NCBI GenBank assembly: GCA_038524795.1
Contig: JBCBIJ010000001.1
Location: 62,001 to 126,000 of the forward strand
Reading direction: 5' to 3'
Length of the DNA stretch: 64,000 nucleotides
Origin: CALBPI01 sp038524795
GTDB taxonomy: Bacteria > Pseudomonadota > Gammaproteobacteria > Steroidobacterales > Woeseiaceae
The position numbers were made by a program, and so were the translations under genes. A model generated the notes under the pieces. It ran no database searches and was not told where the DNA came from. It worked only from the letters and a program-made list of their open reading frames with translations. Positions 50,330 through 59,233 of the stretch are shown here, one piece after another (position 1 is the first letter of the stretch; every line of letters begins with the position of its first letter).

Positions 50330-51019
50330 ATGACACTTCTGCAACGCGCACTTGTGTTCCCAGTCTTGCTTGCTGCGCTGCTATCGACCAACGCTTTGGC
50401 ACAGACCGTCGAGCCACTGCCAGCGAAAGCGGAGGTCGGTAGCCTTCCGATTGCGCAGTACACAATTGCTTGGTGGCAGTGGGCGGCCGCCGCGGACCGG
50501 AACACGAGTCCCGTCGCAGATCGGGAGGGCATTCACTGTGGCGTCAATCAAAGCGGTCCGGTCTGGTTCCCGGCGGGCGGCTGGGGTGTTGACCGGATTA
50601 TCCGTTACTGCGACGTGCCAGCCGGCAAGTACCTGTTCTTCCCCATGATCAATTACATCGCTGCCCCCGGCGGCAACCCGAACGCGACCTGTGAAGGCGT
50701 TCGCGGTCAGGTGGCTCTGCGTAACGCGGACCGCCTGGGTGTCTGGCTGCGCATTAATGGTGAGACGATCGAGGGCGCGGGCGATGTGTTGTCGTCGCCC
50801 GAGTGTTTCGACCTCTTGGAACGCAAGCACTCGAAATCAAAGCGAGGTCAGCAATACCCGTCGGCGACCAGCGGCATCTGGGTCATGCTGCCACCTCTGC
50901 CGCCCGGCGAGCACATAATCGAGTTCGGCGCGCGCGACTTGCACGAGCAGGACCCCAACGCGGGCTTCCTTCAGGACATCGAGTACGTCATTACCATTTC
51001 TGACGCGGGCCCGGCCTAA
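50330..51019 (+). CDS. Secreted protein of unknown function
   Basis: A 229-residue exported protein. Signal peptide 1-24 (NALA). Mature features are IAWWQWAAAADRN, a DREGIHCGVNQSGPVWFPAGGW block, RYCDVPAGKYLFFPMINYIAAPGG, four cysteines likely in disulfides, and IWVMLPPLPPGEHIIEFGARD. The pattern is known to me only as conserved hypothetical exported proteins. The ATG at 50330 has GAGG about 10 bp upstream. Monocistronic between the phoX terminator and the prenyltransferase gene. Confidence 0.65.
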   Translation: MTLLQRALVFPVLLAALLSTNALAQTVEPLPAKAEVGSLPIAQYTIAWWQWAAAADRNTSPVADREGIHCGVNQSGPVWFPAGGWGVDRIIRYCDVPAGKYLFFPMINYIAAPGGNPNATCEGVRGQVALRNADRLGVWLRINGETIEGAGDVLSSPECFDLLERKHSKSKRGQQYPSATSGIWVMLPPLPPGEHIIEFGARDLHEQDPNAGFLQDIEYVITISDAGPA

Positions 51020-51154
51020 CCCGAACCGAATCATCCGGGAATGCCGCGTAGCCGCTTCGGTAATCCCCGATGCGGCGACCGGCTGAACAGGCGTAGTATG
51101 ACGCAGCGCGTTGGGGACACGCGCTCCGCCATCAGCCGCGATTGGGGACCAGGG

Positions 51155-52087
51155 ATGAGCAGGGTCAGCAGTGCCAGGCGTTCGCTACCGACGCTTGCCG
51201 CGGGACGCGCGATGTTGCGAAGCCTGCGGCCAACTTTCCTGTTGCTCACGCTTGCGTGCGTAGCGCTTGCCGCGGGCATCGCCCACCACGATGGCGCCAC
51301 GATCACGCTGACACCCTTGCTCACCGTGCTGGCCGGGTCGCTCGCCGCACACGCCAGTGTTAACGCTTTCAACGAGTATCACGACTTTCGGAGCGGGCTA
51401 GACTCGCGCACGGACCGCACTCCGTTCAGCGGCGGCAGCGGCGCGCTAATCGACGAGCCTGATGCCGAAGGCGCCGTCTTCGCGATCGCTGCGGTCATGC
51501 TTACGATTGCGATTGGCTTCGGCGTCTACTTCGCAGGCACCTACGGCCTTGCGCTCCTGCCAATCGCCGTTGCGGGCCTTGTGCTGATGCTCACTTACAC
51601 CCAGTGGCTGACCGGCCGGCCGCTCGTTGGGCTGTTCGCACCCGGCCTTGGCTTCGGAGTTCTTATGGTGCTCAGCGCCTGCTATGTGTTCTCCGGTCGG
51701 TTCTCGCTGACGGCGTTCGTCGCGGTGCTTATCCCGTTTCTGCTCGTGAGCAACCTGCAGCTCATGAATCAGCTCCCCGACTACGACGCAGACCGCAGCG
51801 TCGGGCGAGAGACGTTTGTGATCGCCTACGGTGCGGGTGCCAGCACAATCACCTACGGCGTCCTGTTGACGCTTGCAATCACCACACTCATCTTTGCCGT
51901 TATCGTGAGCGTGTTACCGGTGCTCGCGCTCGTGGCCCTGGTGCCCATGACCGCGGGAATTGTGGCCTGGCGCGGCCTGGTTCGACACGGCGACGACATT
52001 GGCAGCCTGCTGCCCTACATGGTGGCCAACGTCATTGCGGCGATCGGCACGCCGCTCGTGCTGGGCATCGAGCTCATCCTGAGCTAG
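51155..52087 (+). CDS. UbiA-superfamily prenyltransferase (MenA-like)
   Basis: A 310-residue membrane prenyltransferase with about nine helices. The two aspartate-rich motifs are NEYHDFRSGLD (about 73-83) and NQLPDYDADRSVGRET (about 208-223), spaced as in MenA, which joins a polyprenyl chain to 1,4-dihydroxy-2-naphthoate. A neighbouring menaquinone pathway is absent, so other aromatic acceptors are possible. The start at 51155 with GGGG upstream is preferred over earlier in-frame ATG codons at 51041 and 51098, whose extra residues are hydrophilic and basic. Confidence 0.83.
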   Translation: MSRVSSARRSLPTLAAGRAMLRSLRPTFLLLTLACVALAAGIAHHDGATITLTPLLTVLAGSLAAHASVNAFNEYHDFRSGLDSRTDRTPFSGGSGALIDEPDAEGAVFAIAAVMLTIAIGFGVYFAGTYGLALLPIAVAGLVLMLTYTQWLTGRPLVGLFAPGLGFGVLMVLSACYVFSGRFSLTAFVAVLIPFLLVSNLQLMNQLPDYDADRSVGRETFVIAYGAGASTITYGVLLTLAITTLIFAVIVSVLPVLALVALVPMTAGIVAWRGLVRHGDDIGSLLPYMVANVIAAIGTPLVLGIELILS

Positions 52088-52150
52088 GCCTGCGCCGGCT
52101 CGGCGCGCTGTGCTAGTGTGCCGCTTCCCTTTTTGGAGAGCGCCCACGTC

Positions 52151-52603
52151 ATGGCCTACTGGTTGATGAAGTCCGAGCCCGATGTCTACAGCATCGACGA
52201 CCTGGAACGCGATGGCCGCGAACCCTGGGACGGCATTCGAAATTACCAGGCGCGCAACTTCATGCGCGACGAGATGACGGTGGGTGACAAGGCGTTCTTC
52301 TACCACTCCAATGCCGACACGGTGGGCATTGTCGGTACCATGACCATCGCCAGCACGCCCTACGATGATCCAACCCAATTCGACAAGAAGTCGAAGTACT
52401 TCGATGCAAAGAGCAGCAAGGACAAGCCGCGCTGGCAACTCGTCGACGTGGCATTTGAGTCGAAGTTCTCGCGTGTCGTGACGCTGGCCGAGCTCAAGGC
52501 CAACCCAAAGCTCGCTGACATGCGCCTCGTGCAAAAGGGCAACCGGCTGTCGATCATGCCCGTCGCCAAAAAGGAATGGGACCTGATCCTCAAAATGGTC
52601 TGA
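52151..52603 (+). CDS. EVE-domain protein
   Basis: A 150-residue EVE (PUA-like) domain protein. The opening YWLMKSEPDVYSIDDLE, then WDGIRNYQARNFMRD and GDKAFFYHSN are near-universal in the family. The fold has an aromatic cage for modified bases in DNA or RNA. The ATG at 52151 is chosen because the family N-terminus is MxYWLxKSEP. It lies 64 bp after the prenyltransferase gene on the same strand. Its target base is unknown. Confidence 0.92.
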   Translation: MAYWLMKSEPDVYSIDDLERDGREPWDGIRNYQARNFMRDEMTVGDKAFFYHSNADTVGIVGTMTIASTPYDDPTQFDKKSKYFDAKSSKDKPRWQLVDVAFESKFSRVVTLAELKANPKLADMRLVQKGNRLSIMPVAKKEWDLILKMV

Positions 52604-52629
52604 ACACGGCCGACAACCTGGAGACTGAT

Positions 52630-53976
52630 GTGACCACTGCTTGCTTGCCGCGCCCGCTCCTGATTGTTTTTTTGCTGACTTGTTTTGCGATCGCGCCGCG
52701 GTTCGCGGCGGCGCAACTCGCGCCGTTAACGGCCGAGGCGTCTGACCCACGCAACATGGGTTGGATGGAAGGATTTCCGCCACCCCCGGACCAGCGTATC
52801 GAGCAGCCCGACTCCAACTATTTCAGCTTTCCGAAGCTGCGCTGGACGGTCTGTCACCTGCGCGAGCTGTTGCCTACGGAGCAAGTCAGCCGCGGCCTGG
52901 GCTCGCCCGTGCCACTCGAGTACGCACTCGACGAAACCAATATCGATGGTCTCCGGTTTCGCCCCACGAACAGCCGCCGCACCATGACCTTCGCCGCGTC
53001 GCTTGCCGCCAACTACACCGACGGCATGCTGATCTTGCACCGCGGCAAGATTGTTTATGAGCACTACTCGGGTTGCCTCAACGAAGCCGGCAAGCACGGG
53101 GCCATGTCGATGACCAAGTCGATGACTGGCCTGCTCGGCGAGATGCTCGTCGTCGAGGGTCAGCTCGACGACACCGCGCTGGTCGCCGATGTCATTCCCG
53201 AGCTTGCCGACAGCGCATTCGGCAACGCCACGGTCCGCCAAGTCATGAACATGACGACCGGTCTCGCCTACAGCGAGGACTACGCCAACCCGAACGCTGA
53301 CATCTGGATCTACTCGGCAGCTGCAAGCCCGCTACCCAAGCCCGCGGGATACTCTGGCCCCAATGGCTACTTCGAGTACCTGCAGACCGTGAAACCCGAG
53401 GGTGAGCACGGCGACGCGTTTCACTATAAGACGATCAACACAGACGCGCTGGGCTGGATCATCTCGCGCGTGACAGGCGCGTCGGTCACTGATTTGCTCT
53501 CAGAGAGGATTTGGCAACGCATGGGCGCAGAACAAGATGCCTACATGACCGTGGACGGTCTGGGCACTCCGTTTGCTGGCGGCGGCATGAGCGCCGGGCT
53601 GCGCGATCTCGGTCGAATCGGTCAACTCATGCTGGGCGAAGGCGTGATCAACGGCGAGCGTCTGTTCTCGGGCGAAGTCGTCAAAAACATTCGTGCGGGC
53701 GGCAGCAAGCAGGCCTTCGAGAAAAGCGGCTACACGACACTCGCCGGTGGCAGCTACAAGAGCATGTGGTGGGTGTTCCACAACGACCACGGCGCATTCG
53801 CCGCGCGCGGCGTCCACGGGCAGACGATCTACGTGGACCCAACGGCGGAGATGGTGCTGGTTCGCTTCGCGTCCTACCCCACAGCCAAGAACGCGGACAT
53901 CGACCCGACGTCGTTACCGGCCTATCAGGCCGTAGCTGACTACCTGGAGACGCTCAAGTCTGAGGCAGACCGTTAG
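52630..53976 (+). CDS. Class C beta-lactamase-family serine hydrolase, secreted
   Basis: A 448-residue exported serine hydrolase. Signal peptide 1-28 (RFAAAQ). The penicillin-binding-type SxxK is SMTK (Ser160, Lys163), the Tyr motif is FHYKTINTDALGW, and the third motif is GVHGQTIYVD, so the active site looks complete. These enzymes are esterases or peptidases more often than antibiotic-destroying lactamases. Start GTG at 52630, supported by GGAG 6 bp upstream. The last four bases overlap the stop of the convergent reductase gene. Confidence 0.85.
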   Translation: MTTACLPRPLLIVFLLTCFAIAPRFAAAQLAPLTAEASDPRNMGWMEGFPPPPDQRIEQPDSNYFSFPKLRWTVCHLRELLPTEQVSRGLGSPVPLEYALDETNIDGLRFRPTNSRRTMTFAASLAANYTDGMLILHRGKIVYEHYSGCLNEAGKHGAMSMTKSMTGLLGEMLVVEGQLDDTALVADVIPELADSAFGNATVRQVMNMTTGLAYSEDYANPNADIWIYSAAASPLPKPAGYSGPNGYFEYLQTVKPEGEHGDAFHYKTINTDALGWIISRVTGASVTDLLSERIWQRMGAEQDAYMTVDGLGTPFAGGGMSAGLRDLGRIGQLMLGEGVINGERLFSGEVVKNIRAGGSKQAFEKSGYTTLAGGSYKSMWWVFHNDHGAFAARGVHGQTIYVDPTAEMVLVRFASYPTAKNADIDPTSLPAYQAVADYLETLKSEADR

Positions 53977-54764
53977 CCTGTGGGCGCAGGTGCATCCACA
54001 AAGGCGCGCTCAAAGACAAAATCACCCGGGACGCCCTGCGAAGGCGACGCCTCGAAGCCAAGCTGCTCGAGCGCAGCACGCGTGTCCTTAAGCATCGCCA
54101 TGCTGCCGCAGATCATCGCGCGATCGAGCCTGTTGTCGAGCGGTGCAATGCCCAGGTCGTCGCAGAGCCTGCCAGTCGTCAGCAGCTCCGGAATGCGACC
54201 CTGATTCTGGAAGGCCTCGCGCGTCACGGTGGGGTAGTACTTGAGCTGGTGGGTTGCGAGATCGCCGAAGTACTCGTGCTCGGGCAGTTCATCCTCGATG
54301 AAATCGCGATAGGCGAGATCTTCGGTCCGTCGTACCCCGTGCACCACAACGATGGTGTCAAAGCGGTCGTAGGTATCAGGGTCCTGGATGATACTCAGAA
54401 AGGGCGCAAGACCCGTGCCCGTCGACAACAAAAACAGGCGCTTGCCCGGACGCAAGTCATCGATAACCAGCGTTCCAACAGGCTTAGCGCTAACGAGCAC
54501 CTCGTCGCCCGCTTCGACATGCTGCAGCTTCGACGTCAAAGCGCCGTCGGAAATCTTGATGCTGAAGAACTCAAGGTGTGCGTCGTGATTTGGGCTGGCG
54601 ACACTGTAGGCACGACTCAGCGGGCGCGCCTCAGTCGTAAGCCCGATCATGATGAATTGACCGTTGCGAAATCGAAAACCGGGATCACGCGTGGTGCGGA
54701 AGCTAAAGAGCTTGTCGTTCCAGTGGTGAATGGACAGTACGCGCTCGATTCTAAAGGCTGCCAT
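53973..54764 (-). CDS. fpr: Ferredoxin-NADP reductase
   Basis: A 263-residue FAD flavoprotein. The FAD-binding RAYSVASP (51-58), the glycine-rich NADP site LSTGTGLAPFLSI (113-125) and MICGSMAMLKDT (about 217-228) match bacterial Fpr (subclass I/II type). A C-terminal tail continues for about 10 residues past FVFERAFV. It moves electrons between NADPH and ferredoxin or flavodoxin, and could serve the Rieske oxygenase at 12 kb, which lacks its own reductase. It lies 24 bp downstream of the gene with Fur-like boxes and may share iron control. Confidence 0.9.
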   Translation of the reverse strand: MAAFRIERVLSIHHWNDKLFSFRTTRDPGFRFRNGQFIMIGLTTEARPLSRAYSVASPNHDAHLEFFSIKISDGALTSKLQHVEAGDEVLVSAKPVGTLVIDDLRPGKRLFLLSTGTGLAPFLSIIQDPDTYDRFDTIVVVHGVRRTEDLAYRDFIEDELPEHEYFGDLATHQLKYYPTVTREAFQNQGRIPELLTTGRLCDDLGIAPLDNRLDRAMICGSMAMLKDTRAALEQLGFEASPSQGVPGDFVFERAFVDAPAPTG

Positions 54765-54788
54765 GGGGAAGTCCGTGTAGGGTGTCGG

Positions 54789-55274
54789 TCAATGCACGCG
54801 GGTGCTGTAATCAGAAAACTGCACCACATTGTCGGGCGCTGACGCCGTTTGGCGTGACGCCGGCCATTGCTGCTGCATGCTGGTCAATGAGCATGCAATG
54901 ATCGACATGTCGTAGAGGGAAAGTCGCACCGCGATGCTGTCCATGACTTCGCCCAGGGCGTCGTTGTAGAGACTGGTATTACCCCGCTGCAGGGCGCGCA
55001 CCGCCGCCAGCATCGACTCCTCAAAGGGCGCTGTGCACGGACACAGGGGATCGTGGACTTCAAGGCGCACATGGCTGCGTGCAACAAGCTGGCGAACCAA
55101 CCGTTCGACGGCCAAATAGAGATGACCCAAACCAGCACTTTCAAAGCGCCTGGGCAAGTAAGCCGGAACGTCTTCTTCACGCGCCGCGGCAATCAAGAGT
55201 GAGCGCAGCGCCCAGAGGATGATATCGACAGGATCGTCGCCGTTGCGCCACATCGCGGCCCGGTCGTCTCGCAT
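54789..55274 (-). CDS. Hypothetical protein under Fur-like control
   Basis: A 161-residue soluble, helix-rich protein with no signal peptide or recognised domain. Two Cys (DPLCPCTAP) form a CxC pair near the middle. It sits 40 bp downstream of a perfect Fur-like box (55314-55334) and 24 bp upstream of the ferredoxin-NADP reductase gene on the same strand, so an iron-responsive operon is likely. Function is unknown; a role in iron or redox handling is inferred from position only. Confidence 0.6.
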   Translation of the reverse strand: MRDDRAAMWRNGDDPVDIILWALRSLLIAAAREEDVPAYLPRRFESAGLGHLYLAVERLVRQLVARSHVRLEVHDPLCPCTAPFEESMLAAVRALQRGNTSLYNDALGEVMDSIAVRLSLYDMSIIACSLTSMQQQWPASRQTASAPDNVVQFSDYSTRVH

Positions 55275-55313
55275 GTTGGTGTCCCCTGCAGCAAGCCGTA
55301 GGTGTCAGCTAGT

Positions 55314-55334
55314 CGCAAATGATTCTCATTTGCG
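55314..55334. promoter_or_regulatory. Fur-like box 1
   Basis: CGCAAATGA-TTC-TCATTTGCG is a perfect 9-bp inverted repeat. The 19-bp core matches 13 positions of the Fur consensus GATAATGATAATCATTATC. It lies 40 bp upstream of the 161-residue gene. Confidence 0.8.
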
Positions 55335-55359
55335 TTAAGCGTACACAGCGTGTTGGGTC

Positions 55360-55384
55360 GATGCAAATGAGAATTATTTGCATC
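55360..55384. promoter_or_regulatory. Fur-like box 2
   Basis: GATGCAAAT-GAGAATT-ATTTGCATC is a perfect 9-bp inverted repeat; the core matches about 12 of 19 Fur consensus positions. It lies 66 bp upstream of the alpha/beta hydrolase start and may serve that side. Confidence 0.75.
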
Positions 55385-55449
55385 TCTAGTCTGGCGAGGC
55401 GCTATAGCACGTGGTTATCCTGCGCAGCCCAACCAGAAAGGTATTCGGC

Positions 55450-56550
55450 ATGCGACATCGCAACTGCGTTCTGGCGATATTCCTGGGACTTTGGATGGTG
55501 GGCTGCAGCGGTGACGATCTGCCGCCGGCGCCAGACGGGCCCGCTGTTGGCGTGCAACGTTTCAACTGGACCGACCCCGCTCGACGCGACTGGCAGGATA
55601 GCGGAGCCCGCCCCATAACATCGACAGTCTGGTACCCAGCCGGCGACGTCGAGCAACAACCCATTCTCATCCCGCAGAAACGCCCCGTTTTCGTCGCCGG
55701 TTACGCGGCACGCAATGCACCACTCGCGGCCTCAGAACAGCCCTTACCCGTCGTTGTGATGTCGCACGGTACCGGCGGCGCGGCGCTGCAGATGATGTGG
55801 CTGGGTCGAGCACTGGCAGCGCGCGGCTACGTCGCTGTGGCTGTCGATCATCATGGCAACACGGCAGCCGAGCCCGCCTATGACGCGCGCGGGTTTCGGC
55901 TCGTCTGGGAGCGCATCGCAGACCTGAGCGTCGCCATCGATCGACTGGCGGCCGATGAGACCTTCGGCCCGCGCGTGGACACAAGCGATGTCAGCGCCAT
56001 CGGCTTCTCGCTGGGTGGCTACACCGTGCTCGGACTGGCCGGCGCGCGAACCGACCTCGACCGCCTGCAGGCGTTCTGCGCCGGGCCCGACGCCGACGGC
56101 ACCTGCGAGCCACAGGGCGAATACCCGACGGCCGCGGCGGACTTTGCGAAGATGATGGAAGAAGATCCGTCGCTGGCCACAAACTTCCAGCGCGCGGCCG
56201 CCGACTACGACGACGCACGCGTGAGTCATGTTGTCGCGATCGCACCGGCCATCGGCCAGGCCTTTGCCCCCGAGACTCTGCGCGTGCTCGACGAGCAATT
56301 CCTGCTGTTTGTCGGCAGTGACGATCGTGTCGCCCCGGCGCGCACCAATGCGTTGTACCTCGAAGAACACCTCCCAAGTGGGCGGCTGCAAGTTATCGAG
56401 GGCGCCGGCCACTACGTGTTCTTGTCACCCTGCACGAAACGCGGCAAGCGCTACGTACCTGTCTGCGAAGACGCCGACACCATTGACCGCGAGCGCGTTC
56501 ATGCCGAAGTCGTCGCATCCGTGATCGAGTTCCTCGGACACACGGACTAG
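55450..56550 (+). CDS. Alpha/beta hydrolase lipoprotein (PAF-acetylhydrolase-like)
   Basis: A 366-residue exported hydrolase. Lipobox MVGC (Cys19). The oxyanion HGTGG is at 106-110, nucleophile Ser187 in GFSLGG, and the acid/base end is GAGHYVF. Similar proteins are called dienelactone-hydrolase- or platelet-activating-factor-acetylhydrolase-like and cleave esters. The ATG at 55450 is preferred over an in-frame one 13 codons upstream. Divergent from the iron-linked gene, with a Fur-like box 66 bp upstream, so iron control is possible. Confidence 0.82.
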   Translation: MRHRNCVLAIFLGLWMVGCSGDDLPPAPDGPAVGVQRFNWTDPARRDWQDSGARPITSTVWYPAGDVEQQPILIPQKRPVFVAGYAARNAPLAASEQPLPVVVMSHGTGGAALQMMWLGRALAARGYVAVAVDHHGNTAAEPAYDARGFRLVWERIADLSVAIDRLAADETFGPRVDTSDVSAIGFSLGGYTVLGLAGARTDLDRLQAFCAGPDADGTCEPQGEYPTAAADFAKMMEEDPSLATNFQRAAADYDDARVSHVVAIAPAIGQAFAPETLRVLDEQFLLFVGSDDRVAPARTNALYLEEHLPSGRLQVIEGAGHYVFLSPCTKRGKRYVPVCEDADTIDRERVHAEVVASVIEFLGHTD

Positions 56551-56596
56551 TCGACTCACTCTGATAGAGTCGTTGGGTCGAACCAGGAGCTACGCC

Positions 56597-56848
56597 ATGC
56601 AGGAAGACCCTAATCTGCCCGATCTGTCCGCCAAAGGCATCGCACGCGATGTCGGTAAGGAACTGGCGTCTGGCGCAAAGGCACTGTTGGTCTGGACCTT
56701 CTGGGGCGCTGCAATCGGCGGCGTGGCCGGCGCAGGCGTTGGGCTGTTCTACTTCGGCACCGAAGGCCTCGCCATTCTCGCGCTCGGCGGGCTCGTCGCG
56801 GGCGCTATCATCGGCTTCGGGATCCGCTTCTGGGCCGAGACGTTCTGA
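56597..56848 (+). CDS. Small glycine-zipper membrane protein
   Basis: An 83-residue protein with two transmembrane helices (about 30-52 and 57-78) rich in Gly at i+4 spacing (AAIGGVAGAGVGLF, ALGGLVAGAIIGFGI), the glycine-zipper pattern of small channel-like or stress membrane proteins. AGGAG precedes the ATG at 56597. No family name. It sits alone, 46 bp after the hydrolase gene. Confidence 0.7.
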   Translation: MQEDPNLPDLSAKGIARDVGKELASGAKALLVWTFWGAAIGGVAGAGVGLFYFGTEGLAILALGGLVAGAIIGFGIRFWAETF

Positions 56849-56860
56849 AACGGCAGGACG

Positions 56861-57214
56861 CTATTCGTCGACGATGACCGAGAAGCTGCCCATGATCATG
56901 CGCTTGCCGTCAAACGGCATCTGAACGCCCTCTTCAGCGAAGGCCGGGTCTTCCATGGCACGTGCCATACCGTCGTCACGCGTTTTCTTGTCAGGCCACT
57001 CGACCCAAGAGAACACCACGGTCTCACCCTCGCCAGCATTTACCGCCCGGAAAAAATCCGTGACCTCGCCGTTCGGCACATCGTCACCCCAGGACTCCAC
57101 GACGCGCGTGGCGCCATACTGTTTGAACAAGGGCGCGTACTTGGTCGCAAACGCTCGGTAGGCCTCCGCGTCATCGGTTTTCACCGGAATGACGTATCCA
57201 TCGATGTAGCTCAT
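56861..57214 (-). CDS. DUF1428-family protein (YbaA-like)
   Basis: A 117-residue protein of the DUF1428 dimeric alpha/beta-barrel family. The signature MSYIDGYVIPVKTDDAEAYRAFA at the start, RVVESWGDDVPNGEVTDF and FSWVEWPDKKTRDDGMARAM in the middle, and MPFDGKRMIMGSF near the end all match. GGGGG lies upstream of the ATG at 57212-57214. The biochemical role is unknown. Convergent with the glycine-zipper gene. Confidence 0.9.
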   Translation of the reverse strand: MSYIDGYVIPVKTDDAEAYRAFATKYAPLFKQYGATRVVESWGDDVPNGEVTDFFRAVNAGEGETVVFSWVEWPDKKTRDDGMARAMEDPAFAEEGVQMPFDGKRMIMGSFSVIVDE

Positions 57215-57300
57215 GTTGCAATCCCCCGGTTGCACGCACCGCCATGCGGCCGCTTGAGCCCACAGTGTAGACCCTTTGTCGAAGATTTTCCGCGCGCGAA

Positions 57301-58050
57301 CTAGTGCTCCTCGAGCAGGCGACCGAAGCCAGATACGGCGTCCTGGATGCCGTTTGCACGCAGCGCATGCCAATACGTCGCGGCATTGATCGCAACGATG
57401 GGCTTGCCGCGCTGCCGCTCTTGCTGCGCGGCAAGCTCGAGCATCGAGAGGTTCGTACCGACCTGCACGATGGCGTCAACGTCGTCGCCATCGAGTGCCT
57501 CGAGCTCGGCTTCAAGACGGTCGGGCGGCACCTCGGCAATCGCGGTCCAACTTGGGCACCGCAAACAGGTGTCGCGAACGGTTTCGATGCCGTAGTCCGA
57601 CAGGAACTGCCGCACTTCCGTATTCGCAACCGGAAAGTAGGGCGAGATCAGTGCCACGCGACGAATGCCGCCCAGCGCCTCGAGTGCAGCGGCGAGTGCC
57701 TCGGACCCGATCGACAACGACACGCCGGCAACGGCTTCGAGGTTCTCGCGCCAGCGACGCCCGCCCTCCGCGCCCCCGTAAAACGTTACGGCTGACATAC
57801 CCATGATCAGGTAGTCGGGCGCACAGGTAAGGACACCACGAACCGCCTCGATCGTGTTGTCCGAAATCTCGAGCGTCCCCGCCATGAAAGTCTCGTCCGA
57901 AATCGCCTGCGCGTTTTCTATGACGATACGGCTGTAGTGGTTGGTCACACCTTCCGGGCGCAAATCATCGAAGTCGGGCTGCACGATGGTGTTCGTCGAC
58001 GGACCAAGCACGCCGAACTTGGCGCGCCAACCGCGCGTATCACGCGACAT
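57301..58050 (-). CDS. Asp/Glu racemase-superfamily protein (maleate-isomerase-like) without catalytic cysteines
   Basis: A 249-residue two-domain protein of the maleate isomerase / arylmalonate decarboxylase group, with the characteristic KFGVLGPSTNT opening. The first catalytic Cys is replaced in MGMSAVTFYGG (84-93), and the second, normally in a CTN motif, is Gly198 in VGTNL. Both acid/base cysteines are therefore missing. It ends the four-gene operon and overlaps the flavin monooxygenase by 11 bp. It may use a different mechanism or be a binding protein for a dicarboxylate-like compound. Confidence 0.82.
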   Translation of the reverse strand: MSRDTRGWRAKFGVLGPSTNTIVQPDFDDLRPEGVTNHYSRIVIENAQAISDETFMAGTLEISDNTIEAVRGVLTCAPDYLIMGMSAVTFYGGAEGGRRWRENLEAVAGVSLSIGSEALAAALEALGGIRRVALISPYFPVANTEVRQFLSDYGIETVRDTCLRCPSWTAIAEVPPDRLEAELEALDGDDVDAIVQVGTNLSMLELAAQQERQRGKPIVAINAATYWHALRANGIQDAVSGFGRLLEEH

Positions 58051-59230
58051 CGGCAGCGTCTCTGAGGCTTTGGATCATGGACTGGCGTAACAGGTAAGCC
58101 CGACGCTTCGCGGGATCGTCGCGCGTGGCGCGCATTTCAGCGAAACGGGCGTCGTGCCCGGCGGCGCCCTGCTCGATGAAGCGCTTGTTCTGCATCGACT
58201 GCGCCTGGATGAAGGCGTGCGTCACCGCGTGGCGTTGCCGGTCCCATTGCTTCAGTGCTTCCGTATCGTGCTCGCCGTCGAGCGCTTGCGCGAGGACGTC
58301 TGCCAGCGACCACACGTCGTGGATACCGCTGTTCATCCCGAAACCGCCAAGTGGATTGTTCAAGTGAGCGGCGTCGCCCACAAGGCAGATACGACCATGG
58401 CAGAAGCGCTCCACAACGCGTTGATGTACGCGGTAGATAGTGCGGTGCGTGGTCGGTACCGCCGCCGCCCCGATAAGCCGCGCGAACACATCGTCACGGG
58501 TGGCGTCGGCCAGCAACACGGCATCGTCACTGGACGCGTCGACGGGCACGAGCACGCGCCACACGTTGGGCGTTCGCAGCAGCACGAGCCACTCTTCCGG
58601 GTCTGACACGTAGTTGACGTAGGCGAGCCCCGGAATGTCGTCCGTCAAGTCGCGTTCTGTAGACAGGCAGAGAAACTTCTCGGGATAGGTGAAACCGTCG
58701 AAGGTCGCGCCCAGCCACTTGCGCGTGATTGAGTTGCCGCCATCGGCGGCGATCAGATAGCGCGCGCGGACCTTCTCAATAGCGACGGGTGTTTCGAGTG
58801 CGAGCGTGACGCCCGAGTCATCCTGCTCGAACGCCACGACGCGGTGTTCAAAATGAAACACGGGTTCGGTTTGCGCGGCGATACGCTCGACCAGCATGCC
58901 GCTCATGACATGTTGCTCGCACTGCAGCCGAAACGGGAAGCGCGTGTCCTCGACGAGCTCGCCCATATCGAACGCGACGGTATCGCCTGACGCGCGCTCT
59001 CGCAGGTGGTAGATCGGCGCTTTGAGGCCGTAGGCCAGCATATCTTCGATGATACCCAGCGACTCGAGCATCTCGAGTGTGGGCGGATGAAAGGTTGACG
59101 CACGTAGGTCGCTGGCTACGGTCTTGCCCGCCTCGAACACAGCGACGTTGATGCCGCGTTGCTGAAGCGCCGCCGCGGCCACAGTGCCGACCGGCCCCGC
59201 ACCCACCACAGCGACGTCGACCTGCCGCAT
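58040..59230 (-). CDS. FAD-dependent monooxygenase (aromatic hydroxylase family)
   Basis: A 396-residue flavoprotein hydroxylase of the PHBH/UbiH type. The FAD site VVGAGPVG (8-15), the DG motif YLIAADGGNSITRKW and the GD motif LVGDAAHLNNPLGGFGMNSG are all present. It should hydroxylate an aromatic or phenolic ring with NAD(P)H and oxygen. It lies 3 bp downstream of the 91-residue gene and overlaps the racemase-like gene by 11 bp. Together with the methyltransferase and the racemase-like protein it suggests breakdown or tailoring of an aromatic compound. Confidence 0.88.
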   Translation of the reverse strand: MRQVDVAVVGAGPVGTVAAAALQQRGINVAVFEAGKTVASDLRASTFHPPTLEMLESLGIIEDMLAYGLKAPIYHLRERASGDTVAFDMGELVEDTRFPFRLQCEQHVMSGMLVERIAAQTEPVFHFEHRVVAFEQDDSGVTLALETPVAIEKVRARYLIAADGGNSITRKWLGATFDGFTYPEKFLCLSTERDLTDDIPGLAYVNYVSDPEEWLVLLRTPNVWRVLVPVDASSDDAVLLADATRDDVFARLIGAAAVPTTHRTIYRVHQRVVERFCHGRICLVGDAAHLNNPLGGFGMNSGIHDVWSLADVLAQALDGEHDTEALKQWDRQRHAVTHAFIQAQSMQNKRFIEQGAAGHDARFAEMRATRDDPAKRRAYLLRQSMIQSLRDAADVA

Positions 59231-59233
59231 TGC

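Noticed and set aside
52630..53976. Antibiotic-resistance beta-lactamase
   Set aside because: The SxxK motif and fold are shared with many esterases and peptidases; the long N-terminal region and context do not suggest resistance.
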